DNA of 64,000 bases, taken from Seohaeicola saemankumensis. GTDB taxonomy: Bacteria > Pseudomonadota > Alphaproteobacteria > Rhodobacterales > Rhodobacteraceae. The stretch covers positions 124,001 through 188,000 of the forward strand of contig NZ_JBHTKR010000001.1 in NCBI RefSeq assembly GCF_042678485.1, written 5' to 3'. The notes beneath the pieces were generated by a model, which had not been told where the DNA came from, did not search any database, and saw nothing but the letters and a program-made list of their open reading frames with translations. Numbering within the stretch: the stretch's first letter is position 1; every line of letters starts with the position of its first letter. The position numbers and the translations under genes are program-made. Shown one piece after another: positions 44,195 through 53,434 of this stretch.

Positions 44195-47100
44195 ATGAAG
44201 GCAATGGATTTTGTCGTGCGTCCGGCCATGGGCGCAACGCGGCGCGGCAGATTGGATGCGGACTCCACCACATCGGTGATAGACGTATCGGCAGGCGCAG
44301 AGGTTTCTTTCAACATCAGGCAGTTCGAGCTCAAGGCCTATGACAAGGTCGGATCGGATCTGCATGTCTCGCTGGCTGATGGCCGGGTGATCGTCCTCAA
44401 GGGTTATTTCGGCGAGGACGAGAGCGCTGTGGCGCGCCTGTTCATCAGCGCCGACGGCTACCTGAGCGAGGTCATCCTGCGCGAGGGGGCGGACGGTGTG
44501 CTTTATGCACAATACGGGCCCACGGAAGCCTGGGGCAAATGGAGCCCGCATGAGGATCTGGTGTTTCTGAACGACGACGAGATCCTGGCGCCGTTGGGTG
44601 TTGATGACGAGGGTGGCGACAACGAGGTCAGCATGCTTGGGGCCGGGCTGCTGCTGGGCGGTGGCGGTCTTGGTGCGGCAGGTGGCGTGGCCGCGCTGGC
44701 GGCGGGATCCGTTGCCGCAGGGGCACTGCTTGGCAATGGCGATGCGCCGCAACCCGGGCCGCGACCCGTACCGGCCCAGCCGGATGTGCCGGTGGAGCAG
44801 ATACCCTCCGGCCCGCGTCTGCCCACGGTCAATGAGCGTGATCCGATCGTCCGGGGCGGCGCCGACACTCCGAGCATCGGCATCAGCGGCACCGCCGATC
44901 CCGCCGCCCAGGTCGAGGTCACGATTGGCGACAAGGTCGTCGTCACCCGCCCTGATCAGAATGGAAACTGGCAGGTGGTCTTTGAGGGTGACAACTTTCC
45001 CCGCGACGGCACCTATCCTGTCGACGTCGAGGTCACGCAACCCGGTGGCGGCAAGATCGACCTGACGGGCCCCTCGGTCGTCATCGACACCACCCCGCCG
45101 GAGCTGCGCTTTACCGAAGGCACGGTGTCTGCCGGGCATGTCGTGAATGCCGACAATCACCGCGACGGGGTGGAAATTTCGGGGACAAGCGAAGCAGATG
45201 CCCGGATCGCGGTAACGATCGGCAATGTGACCCATGAGGAGACGGCCAATGGACAGGGGCAATGGTCTGTCCGCTTCACGCCTGCGGAATTGCCCGAGGG
45301 CGACTATACCCGGGATGTGACTGTCACCGCGACGGATGGCTACGGCAACAGTGCAAGTTTCCGCGATACGGTCAGGGTCGATACGATCCCCGATCCGATC
45401 GTGATCCAGTCCTGGCTTGTCGCGGGCGATGGCGTGGTCAACCGCGCCGAGGCGGCGGGCGATCTGATCGTGACCGGCACATCGACACCCGGAAACACGC
45501 TGACCCTGGCGCTGTTCAACGGCACCTCGACGATCACGCGCAGCGTGCCCGTGCAAGGCGACGGGACATGGCGGGTTACCTATCCGGCCGGATCGGGCGA
45601 GCATGAAGCGACCCTGACCGCCACCACGTCGGATCATGCGGGCAATATCGGGCGGGCGACGGCGGCGATCCGCGTGGATACGCTGCATCACCTGACGATC
45701 GACGCCGCCCCGCTTGGCACGAACAATGTGATCAATGCCGATGCGGCCGACGCCGGCGTGATGTTGCGCGGCACCACGCAGCCCGGCTCTCGGGTCGAGG
45801 TCCGGTTCGGGTCGATCACGCGCCAGGCCGTTGTGGCGGATGATGGCACATGGTCGGCGCGTTTTGCGGGCAGTGATTTCGCCCGCGACGAATATGATGC
45901 GACCTTCAACGTCACGGCACGCGACGCGGCCGGCAACGTGGATATGGCAAGCCGGACCGTGCGGGTCGATACGGTTGTCGATGTGACCATCGACGACGGG
46001 ATCGGGCGCGACGGTCTGATCAACGATGCCGTGCGCCAGGCAGGCGTGCGGATTACCGGCACCACCGATCCGGGCGCCGAGGTCTGGGTAAAGGTCGGCG
46101 ATGTCACAAAACAGGCCGAGGTGGATGGCGCGGGCCTGTGGCGCGTGCGCTTCGAGACGGCCGACCTGCCTGAAGGACAGGGGAGTCTTGCGGTGTCGGC
46201 CACGGCGACGGATGCCGCGCGCAACAGCAACAGCGCCAACCGTACCGTCACGCTGGACACCGAGGTGCGCGATTTCAACTGGACCTCGACGGGTGTGGCG
46301 GCTGATGGCGTGATCAATGGCGATGATGCGGGTGATGGTCTGTTCGTCACGGGCCAGGTCGAGCCGGGATCGCGTGTCATGGTTACGCTGGACGGGGTCG
46401 AACACGAGGCCCGCGTGCTTGGCGATGGCCGCTGGAGTGTGCGTTTCAGCCCCTCGGAGATCCGCAGCGGCGAATATGTCACCGAATTGCGCGCCGTTGC
46501 CACGGACCGCGCCCAGAACGTCGACGAGATCCGGCAATCCGTCAGGGTTGACACAAGGCTGAACCTTCTGGAACTGGCCGGGCCCGTAACCGGGGACAAC
46601 ACCATCAATTTCGACGAGGCGCGGGACGGTTTTGCCGTCACCGGACGGGTCGAGGCATTGCCGGGGGTTACCCAGCGGTCCACGGTTCAGGTCGAATTCC
46701 AGGGGCAATTCTACCAGGCCAGCGTCGATGCCGCGGGCAACTGGCGTGCCTTCATTCCCGGCGCGGACGTGCCGCAGGGCAATCACGTGCTGGACATGGT
46801 CGTGCATGCACGCGATGCGGCCGGCAACGAGGGCCGCCTGACGCAAGTGCTGACCATCGACACGGACATGCCCACGAACCCGATCGTGGCCTCGTATACC
46901 CGCGATGCCGCCGGGATACGCAGCGTGTCGATCGAGTTGACGGGGGACCAGATCACCCTGACCGAAATCGAGGCCGATGGTGACATGACCCCGGTGGAAA
47001 ACGTGGCGATGGCAATCGCGCCCTTGGGTGAAACGCTGCACAGTTTCGGACATGTCGCGCCGGGTGGCGGCTTTGTCGGCGATCACCTGCCTGACGGCTC

Positions 47101-47455
47101 GAACCTTCTGATCACCGCGACCGACACGGCGGGCAATGCCAGCGGCACGTTCCTTGCCTTTGACGCCTTGTCCACATCCGTCATCGACCTTTCGGGGCCG
47201 ATTGCGGCCGGCTCGCGCATTGACGCGATCGATCTGACCTTTGCCGAGGATAGCACCCTGACCCTGACCGAGGCGCAGATCCTTGCGCTCTCGCCGGATC
47301 AGCGCAGCCTGACCATCCATGGCGGAAGCGATGACAGCGTCACGCTGACAGGCGCGCTGCGCGATGGAACCGAGGTTGTCGAAGGGCGCAATTACGCGGT
47401 CTATTCCATGGGTGAGGCGCGCGTGATCGTGGACGAGGATGTGAGGATCTTCTGA
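44195..47455 (+). CDS. Ig-repeat surface protein secreted by a type I system (BapA/Lap-like adhesin)
   Basis: A 1086-residue protein. Residues 1-140 resemble the prefix domain of BapA-type adhesins; 148-180 are a Gly/Ala-rich hydrophobic stretch (GAGLLLGGGGLGAAGG); then come about seven Ig-like repeats of ~95 residues, each with GTxxPGxxVxV, DGxWxVxF and a VRVDT boundary. The C-terminus (LTLTEAQILALSPDQRSLTIHG, GEARVIVDEDVRIF) matches the end domain of type I-secreted Ig-repeat adhesins. No RTX calcium repeats and no N-terminal signal peptide are present. The exporter genes follow directly. It is likely exported to the surface for attachment or biofilm. Confidence 0.85.
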   Translation: MKAMDFVVRPAMGATRRGRLDADSTTSVIDVSAGAEVSFNIRQFELKAYDKVGSDLHVSLADGRVIVLKGYFGEDESAVARLFISADGYLSEVILREGADGVLYAQYGPTEAWGKWSPHEDLVFLNDDEILAPLGVDDEGGDNEVSMLGAGLLLGGGGLGAAGGVAALAAGSVAAGALLGNGDAPQPGPRPVPAQPDVPVEQIPSGPRLPTVNERDPIVRGGADTPSIGISGTADPAAQVEVTIGDKVVVTRPDQNGNWQVVFEGDNFPRDGTYPVDVEVTQPGGGKIDLTGPSVVIDTTPPELRFTEGTVSAGHVVNADNHRDGVEISGTSEADARIAVTIGNVTHEETANGQGQWSVRFTPAELPEGDYTRDVTVTATDGYGNSASFRDTVRVDTIPDPIVIQSWLVAGDGVVNRAEAAGDLIVTGTSTPGNTLTLALFNGTSTITRSVPVQGDGTWRVTYPAGSGEHEATLTATTSDHAGNIGRATAAIRVDTLHHLTIDAAPLGTNNVINADAADAGVMLRGTTQPGSRVEVRFGSITRQAVVADDGTWSARFAGSDFARDEYDATFNVTARDAAGNVDMASRTVRVDTVVDVTIDDGIGRDGLINDAVRQAGVRITGTTDPGAEVWVKVGDVTKQAEVDGAGLWRVRFETADLPEGQGSLAVSATATDAARNSNSANRTVTLDTEVRDFNWTSTGVAADGVINGDDAGDGLFVTGQVEPGSRVMVTLDGVEHEARVLGDGRWSVRFSPSEIRSGEYVTELRAVATDRAQNVDEIRQSVRVDTRLNLLELAGPVTGDNTINFDEARDGFAVTGRVEALPGVTQRSTVQVEFQGQFYQASVDAAGNWRAFIPGADVPQGNHVLDMVVHARDAAGNEGRLTQVLTIDTDMPTNPIVASYTRDAAGIRSVSIELTGDQITLTEIEADGDMTPVENVAMAIAPLGETLHSFGHVAPGGGFVGDHLPDGSNLLITATDTAGNASGTFLAFDALSTSVIDLSGPIAAGSRIDAIDLTFAEDSTLTLTEAQILALSPDQRSLTIHGGSDDSVTLTGALRDGTEVVEGRNYAVYSMGEARVIVDEDVRIF

Positions 47456-47538
47456 GAAAGGTCACAGGGACGGACAGGCGCGCGGCCGTGCACAGGATGG
47501 CCGCGCCAACAGAACAGGCACCGCAACAAGGGGCTGGC

Positions 47539-48903
47539 ATGAGGCAGGGCGATCGAAAATGCAGTTCAGGCCGCAAGGCCGGGCCCTATCTGGCCTGCGC
47601 GGCCCTGTTGGTTCTGCCAGGATGCCTGCCAGGCATGGACGGGACCGGGGTCAGCCGCATGCTGATGCCGGACACCTCCGTTGTGGCCGAAGGGCTTGAT
47701 CCGGGTGACACGGGGCAGGCGGGGGCAGAGGCGTCGGAGCTGCTGAACGATCTGATGGGGCGGCGCAGCGCTCTGCCCGACGGGTCGGTGATGGACAGCG
47801 TGGCGGGGGCGGTTCTTGCCGCAGACAGCCGTCCGGCCGCCGCGGCCTTGCGCAGCGCAAGATTGCGCGCGCGGGCCCAGTCGCGCAACTGGCTGCCCAG
47901 TATCGGGCCGCAGGTCAGCCTCAGCAGCCTTGGCTCCGTCGTGGCCATGCTGGTGGTGGAACAGGTCATCTTCGACAATGGGCGCAAGAAGGCGGAACGC
48001 GATTTCGCCAAGGCAGATGTCGAAGTTGCCGCCGTGACATTGGTGCAGGACAGCAATGCGCGCGTTCTGGCCGCGCTGACGCTTTATCTGGCGGCGCGTG
48101 AGGCGCGCGACAAGGCCGCGCTGGCGCGGGCTGCGGAACGGGACATGGCGCATTTCGAATGGATCATGTCCGAACGCGTGGCTGGCGGCATCTCGGATCA
48201 GTCCGACCTGCAGGTGCTGCGCCAGAAGCTGGCCGAGATCCGGTCGACCGTGCAGCGCGAAGACGAGGCCGCGGGCGCGGCCCTGGCGGAACTTTCAGCC
48301 ATGGGGGTTGATCCGGCCCTGCTGGACGGCGCCGCCATGTCGCGCGGCGGTCTTGCGTCGCTGCGTCTGCCCGATCCTGCCCCGGTGCCGCTGCCTGTGC
48401 GGATGGCCGAGGCCGAACAGGAACGCGCCATGGCGCGCGCCAGGATCGACAGGGCCGGATTTCTGCCCACGCTCAGCGCCAATGCAGCGCTGGGGCGCGG
48501 CGCGCCCGACCCCACGCTGGATATCCGCACAGCGCGCCCGCTGGGGTTCGGCACTGGCGACGACATGCGCGCCATCGAGGCCGCGACCGAAGGCGAGCGG
48601 CGCAAGGTGGCCCAGGCCCGCGAAGAGACGGAACGGCGGCTGCGCCGCTTGCAACAGGAACGCGGGGCACTGGCGCGGCAGGCGCAGGAAGGTGCGGAAC
48701 TGACCAGCCGGGCCAAGGCCAATCTCGATCTTTTCCAGGCGCAATACGATGCAGGCCAGCGGCAGGTCATGGATGTGGTCGGCCTCTACGAGCAGTTTGC
48801 GCGACAGCAGCAGGAGGCGGCAGCGCTGGTCTATCGCGCCATGCAGGCCGAGTTGCAGATCGCGGCCGAACTGGGCCTTCTTGCTGACGGGGACAAGCTG
48901 TGA
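47539..48903 (+). CDS. TolC-family outer-membrane protein of the type I secretion system
   Basis: A 454-residue TolC-like protein with a lipoprotein signal (ALLVLPGC, cysteine near residue 29). Long alpha-helical stretches (ADVEVAAVTLVQDSNARVLAAL, AREARDKAALARAAERDMAHFE in part) alternate with barrel segments as in TolC/LapE proteins. The start ATG at 47539 has AAGGGG 6 bases upstream; an in-frame GTG 51 bases earlier lacks a ribosome site. It forms the outer-membrane duct for the adhesin and overlaps the ABC gene by four bases. Confidence 0.87.
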   Translation: MRQGDRKCSSGRKAGPYLACAALLVLPGCLPGMDGTGVSRMLMPDTSVVAEGLDPGDTGQAGAEASELLNDLMGRRSALPDGSVMDSVAGAVLAADSRPAAAALRSARLRARAQSRNWLPSIGPQVSLSSLGSVVAMLVVEQVIFDNGRKKAERDFAKADVEVAAVTLVQDSNARVLAALTLYLAAREARDKAALARAAERDMAHFEWIMSERVAGGISDQSDLQVLRQKLAEIRSTVQREDEAAGAALAELSAMGVDPALLDGAAMSRGGLASLRLPDPAPVPLPVRMAEAEQERAMARARIDRAGFLPTLSANAALGRGAPDPTLDIRTARPLGFGTGDDMRAIEAATEGERRKVAQAREETERRLRRLQQERGALARQAQEGAELTSRAKANLDLFQAQYDAGQRQVMDVVGLYEQFARQQQEAAALVYRAMQAELQIAAELGLLADGDKL

Positions 48904-51167
48904 GCGGGGCCACGAAACCCCGGCAGCCCGATCCGGCAGCCCAGGCTGAACCTGCCGGGCAGGCGGGGGCGCCGCGCGCGCGCCTGCAAACCGTGCCTGA
49001 TCCGCGCCCGACCGCTGTCGATCCGACCATGGCAATGATCGATCCGCAGATCAGGGAACTGGCAAGCCTTATTGTGGCGCATGCGGGTGTTCTGGGACGC
49101 AGCCTGCCGCGCCGCGATGCGATCGAGGCGCTGATGGCCGCAGATGCCGCAGATGCCGCAGCGGGTCAGCCCGATGCCTTTGGCCCTTGCTACGCGATCT
49201 GCGGTCTGGCCGCGCAGGAACGTCGCGTGACGGTCCTGACGCCCGATCTGTGGCCCGCGCTGGCGCGGATGCGGGGCGGGCAATGGGTTCTGGTACTGGA
49301 TCAGGCGGGCGATGGCGCGCAGGGCGCGATCACGATCTACGACGCGACCAGCCCGGACAAGCGCCTTGAGGTGTCTGTGTCAGAGGTCCTGCCGCATTTT
49401 GCCGGGATCATCGTCCAGGCCGAAGCGCCGGTTGCGGGGCTGGCGCAGGTTCATGTGGCGCCCCCGGCGGCGGCGCATTGGTTCTGGGGCGAGTTCGCTG
49501 CCCTGCGGCGGCCCTTCGCGGATGTGATGCTGGGCTCTTTCGTGGCCAACCTGCTGGCGGTGGCGGTCGCGCTGTTCTCGCTTCAGGTCTATGATCGGGT
49601 CATCCCGCACCAGTCGCAGGCGACATTATGGGTGCTGGCCGGCGGCGCGGTGCTGGCGCTTCTGATGGAGGCGGCGCTGAAGGCGGCAAGGGCGCAGCTG
49701 ATGGACGGGGCGGGCCGGCAGATCGAACTGGCCGTCCAGATGCGGCTGATGGATCGCATCCTGGGGGCAAGGTCCGACATCTCGGGGCGCAGCCCCTCGC
49801 AGATATTCAGCGCGATGCGCGATTTCGGCTCGGTGCGGGAATTCTTCACCACCGCGACGGTCGGCACGCTGGCGGATATTCCCTTTGTCTTCGTGTTCCT
49901 GCTGCTGGTCGCCTCGATCGGGGGCAACGTGGTCTGGGTTCTGGTGCTGGGCGGGCTGCTGATGGTCCTGCCCGGTTTCCTGATGCAGCGCCGCATGATG
50001 CGCCTGACCGAAGAGGGGCAAGGCGCCTCGGTCCGGGCGGCGCGGCTTCTGCAGGAAGTCATCTACGAGCATGAGACGGTCAAGACCCTGCGCGGCGAGG
50101 ACCGGATGCGCCGGCTCTGGTCCGAGCTGACGACACTGTCGGCCGTGACGTCATCCGAGCAGCGCAAGCTGGCCTCGGCGCTGACGATCTGGGCGCAGGG
50201 TGTGCAGCAGGCCACCTATGTGGTGGCGGTCGTGGTGGGGGCCTATCTGGTCTTTGCTGGACAGTTCACCGTGGGGTCGATCATCGCCGTCGGGATCCTG
50301 ACAGGCCGGACGCTGGCGCCGCTGTCGCAACTGGCCAGCACCATGGCGCGCTGGGGCAATGTGCGTACGGCGCTGGACGCGCTGGATGACATCGCCCATG
50401 CGCCGCAGGATCATGAAACGGGGCGCAGCTATCTGCGCCGCGACGGTCTTGACGGTCACTATGCGCTGCGCGAGATCCAGTTCCGCTACAGCGACGATGC
50501 GGCAACCGTGCTTGATGTTCCGGCCCTTGCTATCCTGCCGGGCCAGCGTGTCGCGGTCCTGGGCGCCAACGGGTCGGGCAAATCCACGCTGCTGCGGCTG
50601 CTGTCCGGGCTGCATGCCCCCTCGCGGGGGCGCATCCTGGTGGACGGGACGGAGATGGGCCAGATCGAACCGCGCGACCTGCGCCGCGCCATCGGATACC
50701 TTGGGCAGGATGTCCGCCTGTTCGCCGGCGGCCTGCGCGACAACCTGACCTTCAGCCTTCTGGAGCGCGATGATGATCGCCTGATGCAGGCGCTGGATTT
50801 CGCGGGGCTGGGTCCTTTCGTCAAGGCGCATCCGCGCGGGCTGGACCTGCAACTGGGCGATGCCGGCGCGGGGCTGTCCGTAGGGCAGCGCCAGTCGCTT
50901 GGCTGGGCGCGGCTGTGGCTTCAGAACCCCTCGGTCTGCCTGCTGGATGAGCCCACCGCCGCGCTGGATCAGCGGCTTGAGGCGACGCTGATCAGCCGCC
51001 TCGAGGGCTGGCTTGAGGGGCGCACGGTCGTGATCGCAACCCATCGCATGCCGATCCTGTCGCTGACAGATCGGGTGATGGTGCTGCAAAACGGGCGCAT
51101 GGCGGTCGATGGGCCGCGCGAACAGGTGCTGGCGCATCTGGCAACCCCCGCGGGCGGAGGACTGTAA
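48900..51167 (+). CDS. Type I secretion ABC transporter (LapB/HlyB type)
   Basis: A 755-residue inner-membrane ATPase. Residues about 45-175 form a C39-peptidase-like domain without the catalytic cysteine (IDPQIRELASLIVAHAGVL), as in exporters that do not cleave their substrate. A six-helix membrane domain follows (FVANLLAVAVALFSLQVYDRVIP), then the ATPase with GANGSGKST (near 554), LSVGQRQSLGWARL (near 658) and VCLLDEPTAALDQ. The GTG start overlaps the tolC-like stop; an ATG at 49029 is an alternative. It exports the adhesin encoded upstream. Confidence 0.93.
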   Translation: MSGATKPRQPDPAAQAEPAGQAGAPRARLQTVPDPRPTAVDPTMAMIDPQIRELASLIVAHAGVLGRSLPRRDAIEALMAADAADAAAGQPDAFGPCYAICGLAAQERRVTVLTPDLWPALARMRGGQWVLVLDQAGDGAQGAITIYDATSPDKRLEVSVSEVLPHFAGIIVQAEAPVAGLAQVHVAPPAAAHWFWGEFAALRRPFADVMLGSFVANLLAVAVALFSLQVYDRVIPHQSQATLWVLAGGAVLALLMEAALKAARAQLMDGAGRQIELAVQMRLMDRILGARSDISGRSPSQIFSAMRDFGSVREFFTTATVGTLADIPFVFVFLLLVASIGGNVVWVLVLGGLLMVLPGFLMQRRMMRLTEEGQGASVRAARLLQEVIYEHETVKTLRGEDRMRRLWSELTTLSAVTSSEQRKLASALTIWAQGVQQATYVVAVVVGAYLVFAGQFTVGSIIAVGILTGRTLAPLSQLASTMARWGNVRTALDALDDIAHAPQDHETGRSYLRRDGLDGHYALREIQFRYSDDAATVLDVPALAILPGQRVAVLGANGSGKSTLLRLLSGLHAPSRGRILVDGTEMGQIEPRDLRRAIGYLGQDVRLFAGGLRDNLTFSLLERDDDRLMQALDFAGLGPFVKAHPRGLDLQLGDAGAGLSVGQRQSLGWARLWLQNPSVCLLDEPTAALDQRLEATLISRLEGWLEGRTVVIATHRMPILSLTDRVMVLQNGRMAVDGPREQVLAHLATPAGGGL

Positions 51168-51169
51168 GG

Positions 51170-52357
51170 ATGGCGCATCCAGCACTGACACTGGCCGCGC
51201 AGATGAACGCGCGGTTGCGCGGCCCCAGCCTGACGATCTGGCTATGCGCGGGCACCGTGTGGCTGTTCATCATCTGGGCCAGCATGGCCTGGGTCGACGA
51301 GATCGTGCGCGCCGAGGGCGAGATGATCTCGGCCTCGCGGCCGCAGATCATCCAGAACCTGGAAGGCGGTATCCTGGCCGAACTGGCCGTGCGTGAAGGC
51401 GACATGGTGCAGCGCGGCGATGTGCTGGCGCGGTTGCAAGGCACGCAGTTCCGCGCCTCGGTCGATGATCTGCTGGACCAGATCGCGGCGCTGGAAATCC
51501 GCCGCCTGCGACTTGAGGCGGAACTGGCGGGTCAGCCCGCCTTTGGCGTGCCGGCCGATCTGGCCGCGCGCAATCCCGCGATGGTGGCCTCCGAACAGGT
51601 TCTGTTGCAGGCGCGTCAGACCGATTTTGACAGTCGGGCCGCCGGGGCGCGTCGCGTGATGGAACAGGCCCGGCAGGAAATGCAGATGATGGAGACGATG
51701 CTGGATCGCAAGATCGTGTCCCTGATCGAGGTGACACGCGCCCGCAAGGCCCATGCCGATGCCCGCATCCGCCATGACGAGATCGTCACCGGGGCCGAGC
51801 TGGAACGCGCCGACGCCTATGCCACGACCCTGCGCGAACTGGCCACGCTGCGCCAGAACCTCAAGTCCAGCCAGGACCAGCTGACGCGGACCGTGCTGGT
51901 CAGCCCGCTGCGCGGCATCGTCAAGGCGGTGTCGGTCTCGACCATCGGCGGGGTGGTGCGCCCCGGCGAGGAGATCCTGCAGATCATCCCGCTGGACGAG
52001 GAACTGTTCGTCGAGGCGCGCGTACGCCCCGAGAACATTGCCAATATCCGGCCCGGCCAGGAGGCGACGATCAAGCTGACGGCCTATGACTATACGATCT
52101 TCGGCACGCTCAAGGGGCGGGTCGATGTGATTTCGGCCGATACGTTCAAGGACGAACGTGCGCGCAACCCGGATGCGGCGGCGCATTACCGGGTCACGCT
52201 GCGGGTGGATATGGAGAACCTGACCGAACGGCAGGCCTCGGTCCAGATCCGGCCGGGCATGCAGGCCTCGGTCGAATTGCACACCGGGCGCAAGACGGTG
52301 CTGCAATATCTGCTCAAGCCGCTTTACAAGTCGCGCGAGGCGTTTCGCGAACCGTAA
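51170..52357 (+). CDS. Type I secretion membrane fusion protein (HlyD/LapC type)
   Basis: A 395-residue HlyD-family protein: one N-terminal membrane anchor (IWLCAGTVWLFIIWASMAW), a lipoyl/barrel part (SRPQIIQNLEGGILAELAVREGD), a long coiled coil (about residues 90-240), and a C-terminal barrel with LVSPLRGIVKAVSVSTIGGVV and VQIRPGMQASVELHTGRKTVLQYLLKPL, the signature of the family. It bridges the ABC transporter and the outer-membrane duct. Its ATG begins two bases after the ABC stop. Confidence 0.93.
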   Translation: MAHPALTLAAQMNARLRGPSLTIWLCAGTVWLFIIWASMAWVDEIVRAEGEMISASRPQIIQNLEGGILAELAVREGDMVQRGDVLARLQGTQFRASVDDLLDQIAALEIRRLRLEAELAGQPAFGVPADLAARNPAMVASEQVLLQARQTDFDSRAAGARRVMEQARQEMQMMETMLDRKIVSLIEVTRARKAHADARIRHDEIVTGAELERADAYATTLRELATLRQNLKSSQDQLTRTVLVSPLRGIVKAVSVSTIGGVVRPGEEILQIIPLDEELFVEARVRPENIANIRPGQEATIKLTAYDYTIFGTLKGRVDVISADTFKDERARNPDAAAHYRVTLRVDMENLTERQASVQIRPGMQASVELHTGRKTVLQYLLKPLYKSREAFREP

Positions 52358-52366
52358 CCGACGGCC

Positions 52367-52804
52367 TCAGGTTTCAAGCCAGATGGTCACCGGGCCGTCA
52401 TTGATCAGCTCCACCGCCATATCCGCGCCGAAACGGCCGGTTTCTGTCGCGATCCCCAGTGCTGCAAGGCTTTGCGCGAAATGCTCGTAAAGCCTGCGAC
52501 CCTCGTCCGGCGGTGCGGCGGTTGAAAAACCGGGCCGGTTGCCGCGTGATGTATCGGCGGCCAGCGTGAACTGGCTGATCACCAGGGCCGAGCCGCCACG
52601 GTCCAGGATCGAGCGGTTCATCCGGCCTTCCTCATCCCGGAAGATCCGCAGCTTGGCGATGCGGGCGGCCATCTGGTCGGCCTGTGCCTCGGTGTCGCCC
52701 TGCATGGCGCAGACCAGGATCATCAGGCCCGGCCCGCATTGTCCGATCTGCTGCCCTTCGACGCTGACACTGGCGCGGGTGACCCGCTGGATAAGTGCGC
52801 GCAT
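52367..52804 (-). CDS. dtd: D-aminoacyl-tRNA deacylase
   Basis: A 145-residue protein starting MRALIQRVTRASVSVEGQQIG. ALVISQFTLAADTSRGNRPGF and INDGPVTIWLET carry the two conserved Dtd motifs (SQFTL and NxGPVT) that form the active site across the dimer. It removes D-amino acids wrongly attached to tRNA. It converges with the secretion operon and is divergent from hsp20. Confidence 0.96.
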   Translation of the reverse strand: MRALIQRVTRASVSVEGQQIGQCGPGLMILVCAMQGDTEAQADQMAARIAKLRIFRDEEGRMNRSILDRGGSALVISQFTLAADTSRGNRPGFSTAAPPDEGRRLYEHFAQSLAALGIATETGRFGADMAVELINDGPVTIWLET

Positions 52805-52851
52805 GATGTCGTTTCTCCGGCTGTTCAGGTGCTGACTGACTACGCGCGGGA

Positions 52852-52865
52852 TTGATCCGGATCAA
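52852..52865. promoter_or_regulatory. Perfect FNR/FnrL box upstream of hsp20
   Basis: TTGATCCGGATCAA matches the FNR consensus TTGAT-N4-ATCAA exactly. A TTGACG hexamer lies at 52882-52887, placing the box about 60 bases upstream of a possible transcription start, the normal distance for class I activation. It lies 47 bases from the dtd start on the other strand, so dtd could also be affected. Confidence 0.7.
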
Positions 52866-52931
52866 GGCTGGCGGGGTCGCCTTGACGTAGACTGCCGGTA
52901 GTGTCGAAACACTCCAAAAAGGAGAAGCGCA

Positions 52932-53348
52932 ATGGTCGAAAAGACATATCCCGCAGGCTTGTGGCCTTCCCTTGCCGAGCCTTTCCGCAATTTCGGAACC
53001 CGCATGGCCGACTGGCTGGCGCCGGCCTCTGACGCCTCGACCGATGGTGAGGCCTATCGCATCACGATGGAGCTGCCGGGCGTCGAGGAGAAGGATATCG
53101 ACGTGTCCGTGCATGAGGGCATGATCACCGTCAAGGGCGAGAAATCCTCGAGCCGGGAGGACAAGGGCGACACCTGGTTCTTCAGTGAACGGCAATACGG
53201 GTCCTTCAGCCGCACATTCCGGGTGCCCGCGGATGCCCAGGCCGAAAAGGTCGATGCGCATCTCAAGGATGGCGTTCTGACCATCAGCATTCCGAAGAAG
53301 GGCCCGGAGGCGGCGTCAAACGCCAAGGTTCCGATCCGGAAGGGGTGA
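52932..53348 (+). CDS. Small heat shock protein, Hsp20 family
   Basis: A 138-residue alpha-crystallin-domain chaperone. YRITMELPGVEEKDIDVSVHEGMITVKGEK and KVDAHLKDGVLTISIPKKGPE mark the domain (about residues 40-130). The short N-terminal arm includes AEPFRNFGTRMADWL. Strong ribosome site AAAAAGGAGAAG. It holds unfolding proteins under stress. The FNR box upstream suggests oxygen-limited induction. Confidence 0.93.
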   Translation: MVEKTYPAGLWPSLAEPFRNFGTRMADWLAPASDASTDGEAYRITMELPGVEEKDIDVSVHEGMITVKGEKSSSREDKGDTWFFSERQYGSFSRTFRVPADAQAEKVDAHLKDGVLTISIPKKGPEAASNAKVPIRKG

Positions 53349-53362
53349 CGCCAGAAAAGGGC

Positions 53363-53381
53363 GGGGGGCTGTCTGCCCCCC
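53363..53381 (+). terminator. GC-rich stem-loop after hsp20
   Basis: GGGGGGC-TGTCT-GCCCCCC forms a perfect 7-bp stem, 14 bases after the hsp20 stop. No T-run follows. It lies between hsp20 and the converging nitroreductase gene next to a dispersed repeat copy. Confidence 0.5.
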
Positions 53382-53405
53382 GGTCCCTGCGGGCCCTCCC
53401 CCCGA

Positions 53406-53426
53406 GGATATTTGACGCAAGAAGAA
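53406..53426 (+). repeat. Dispersed intergenic repeat copy
   Basis: GGATATTTGACGCAAGAAGA and one further A match the repeat at 35643, 43055 and 43089. It lies in the gap between converging genes. Confidence 0.6.
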
Positions 53427-53434
53427 GCAGGCAG

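Noticed and set aside
44150..47320. 1056-codon minus-strand frame opposite the Ig-repeat protein
   Set aside because: Antisense shadow of a repetitive gene; its apparent repeats mirror the Ig-domain periodicity of the plus strand.
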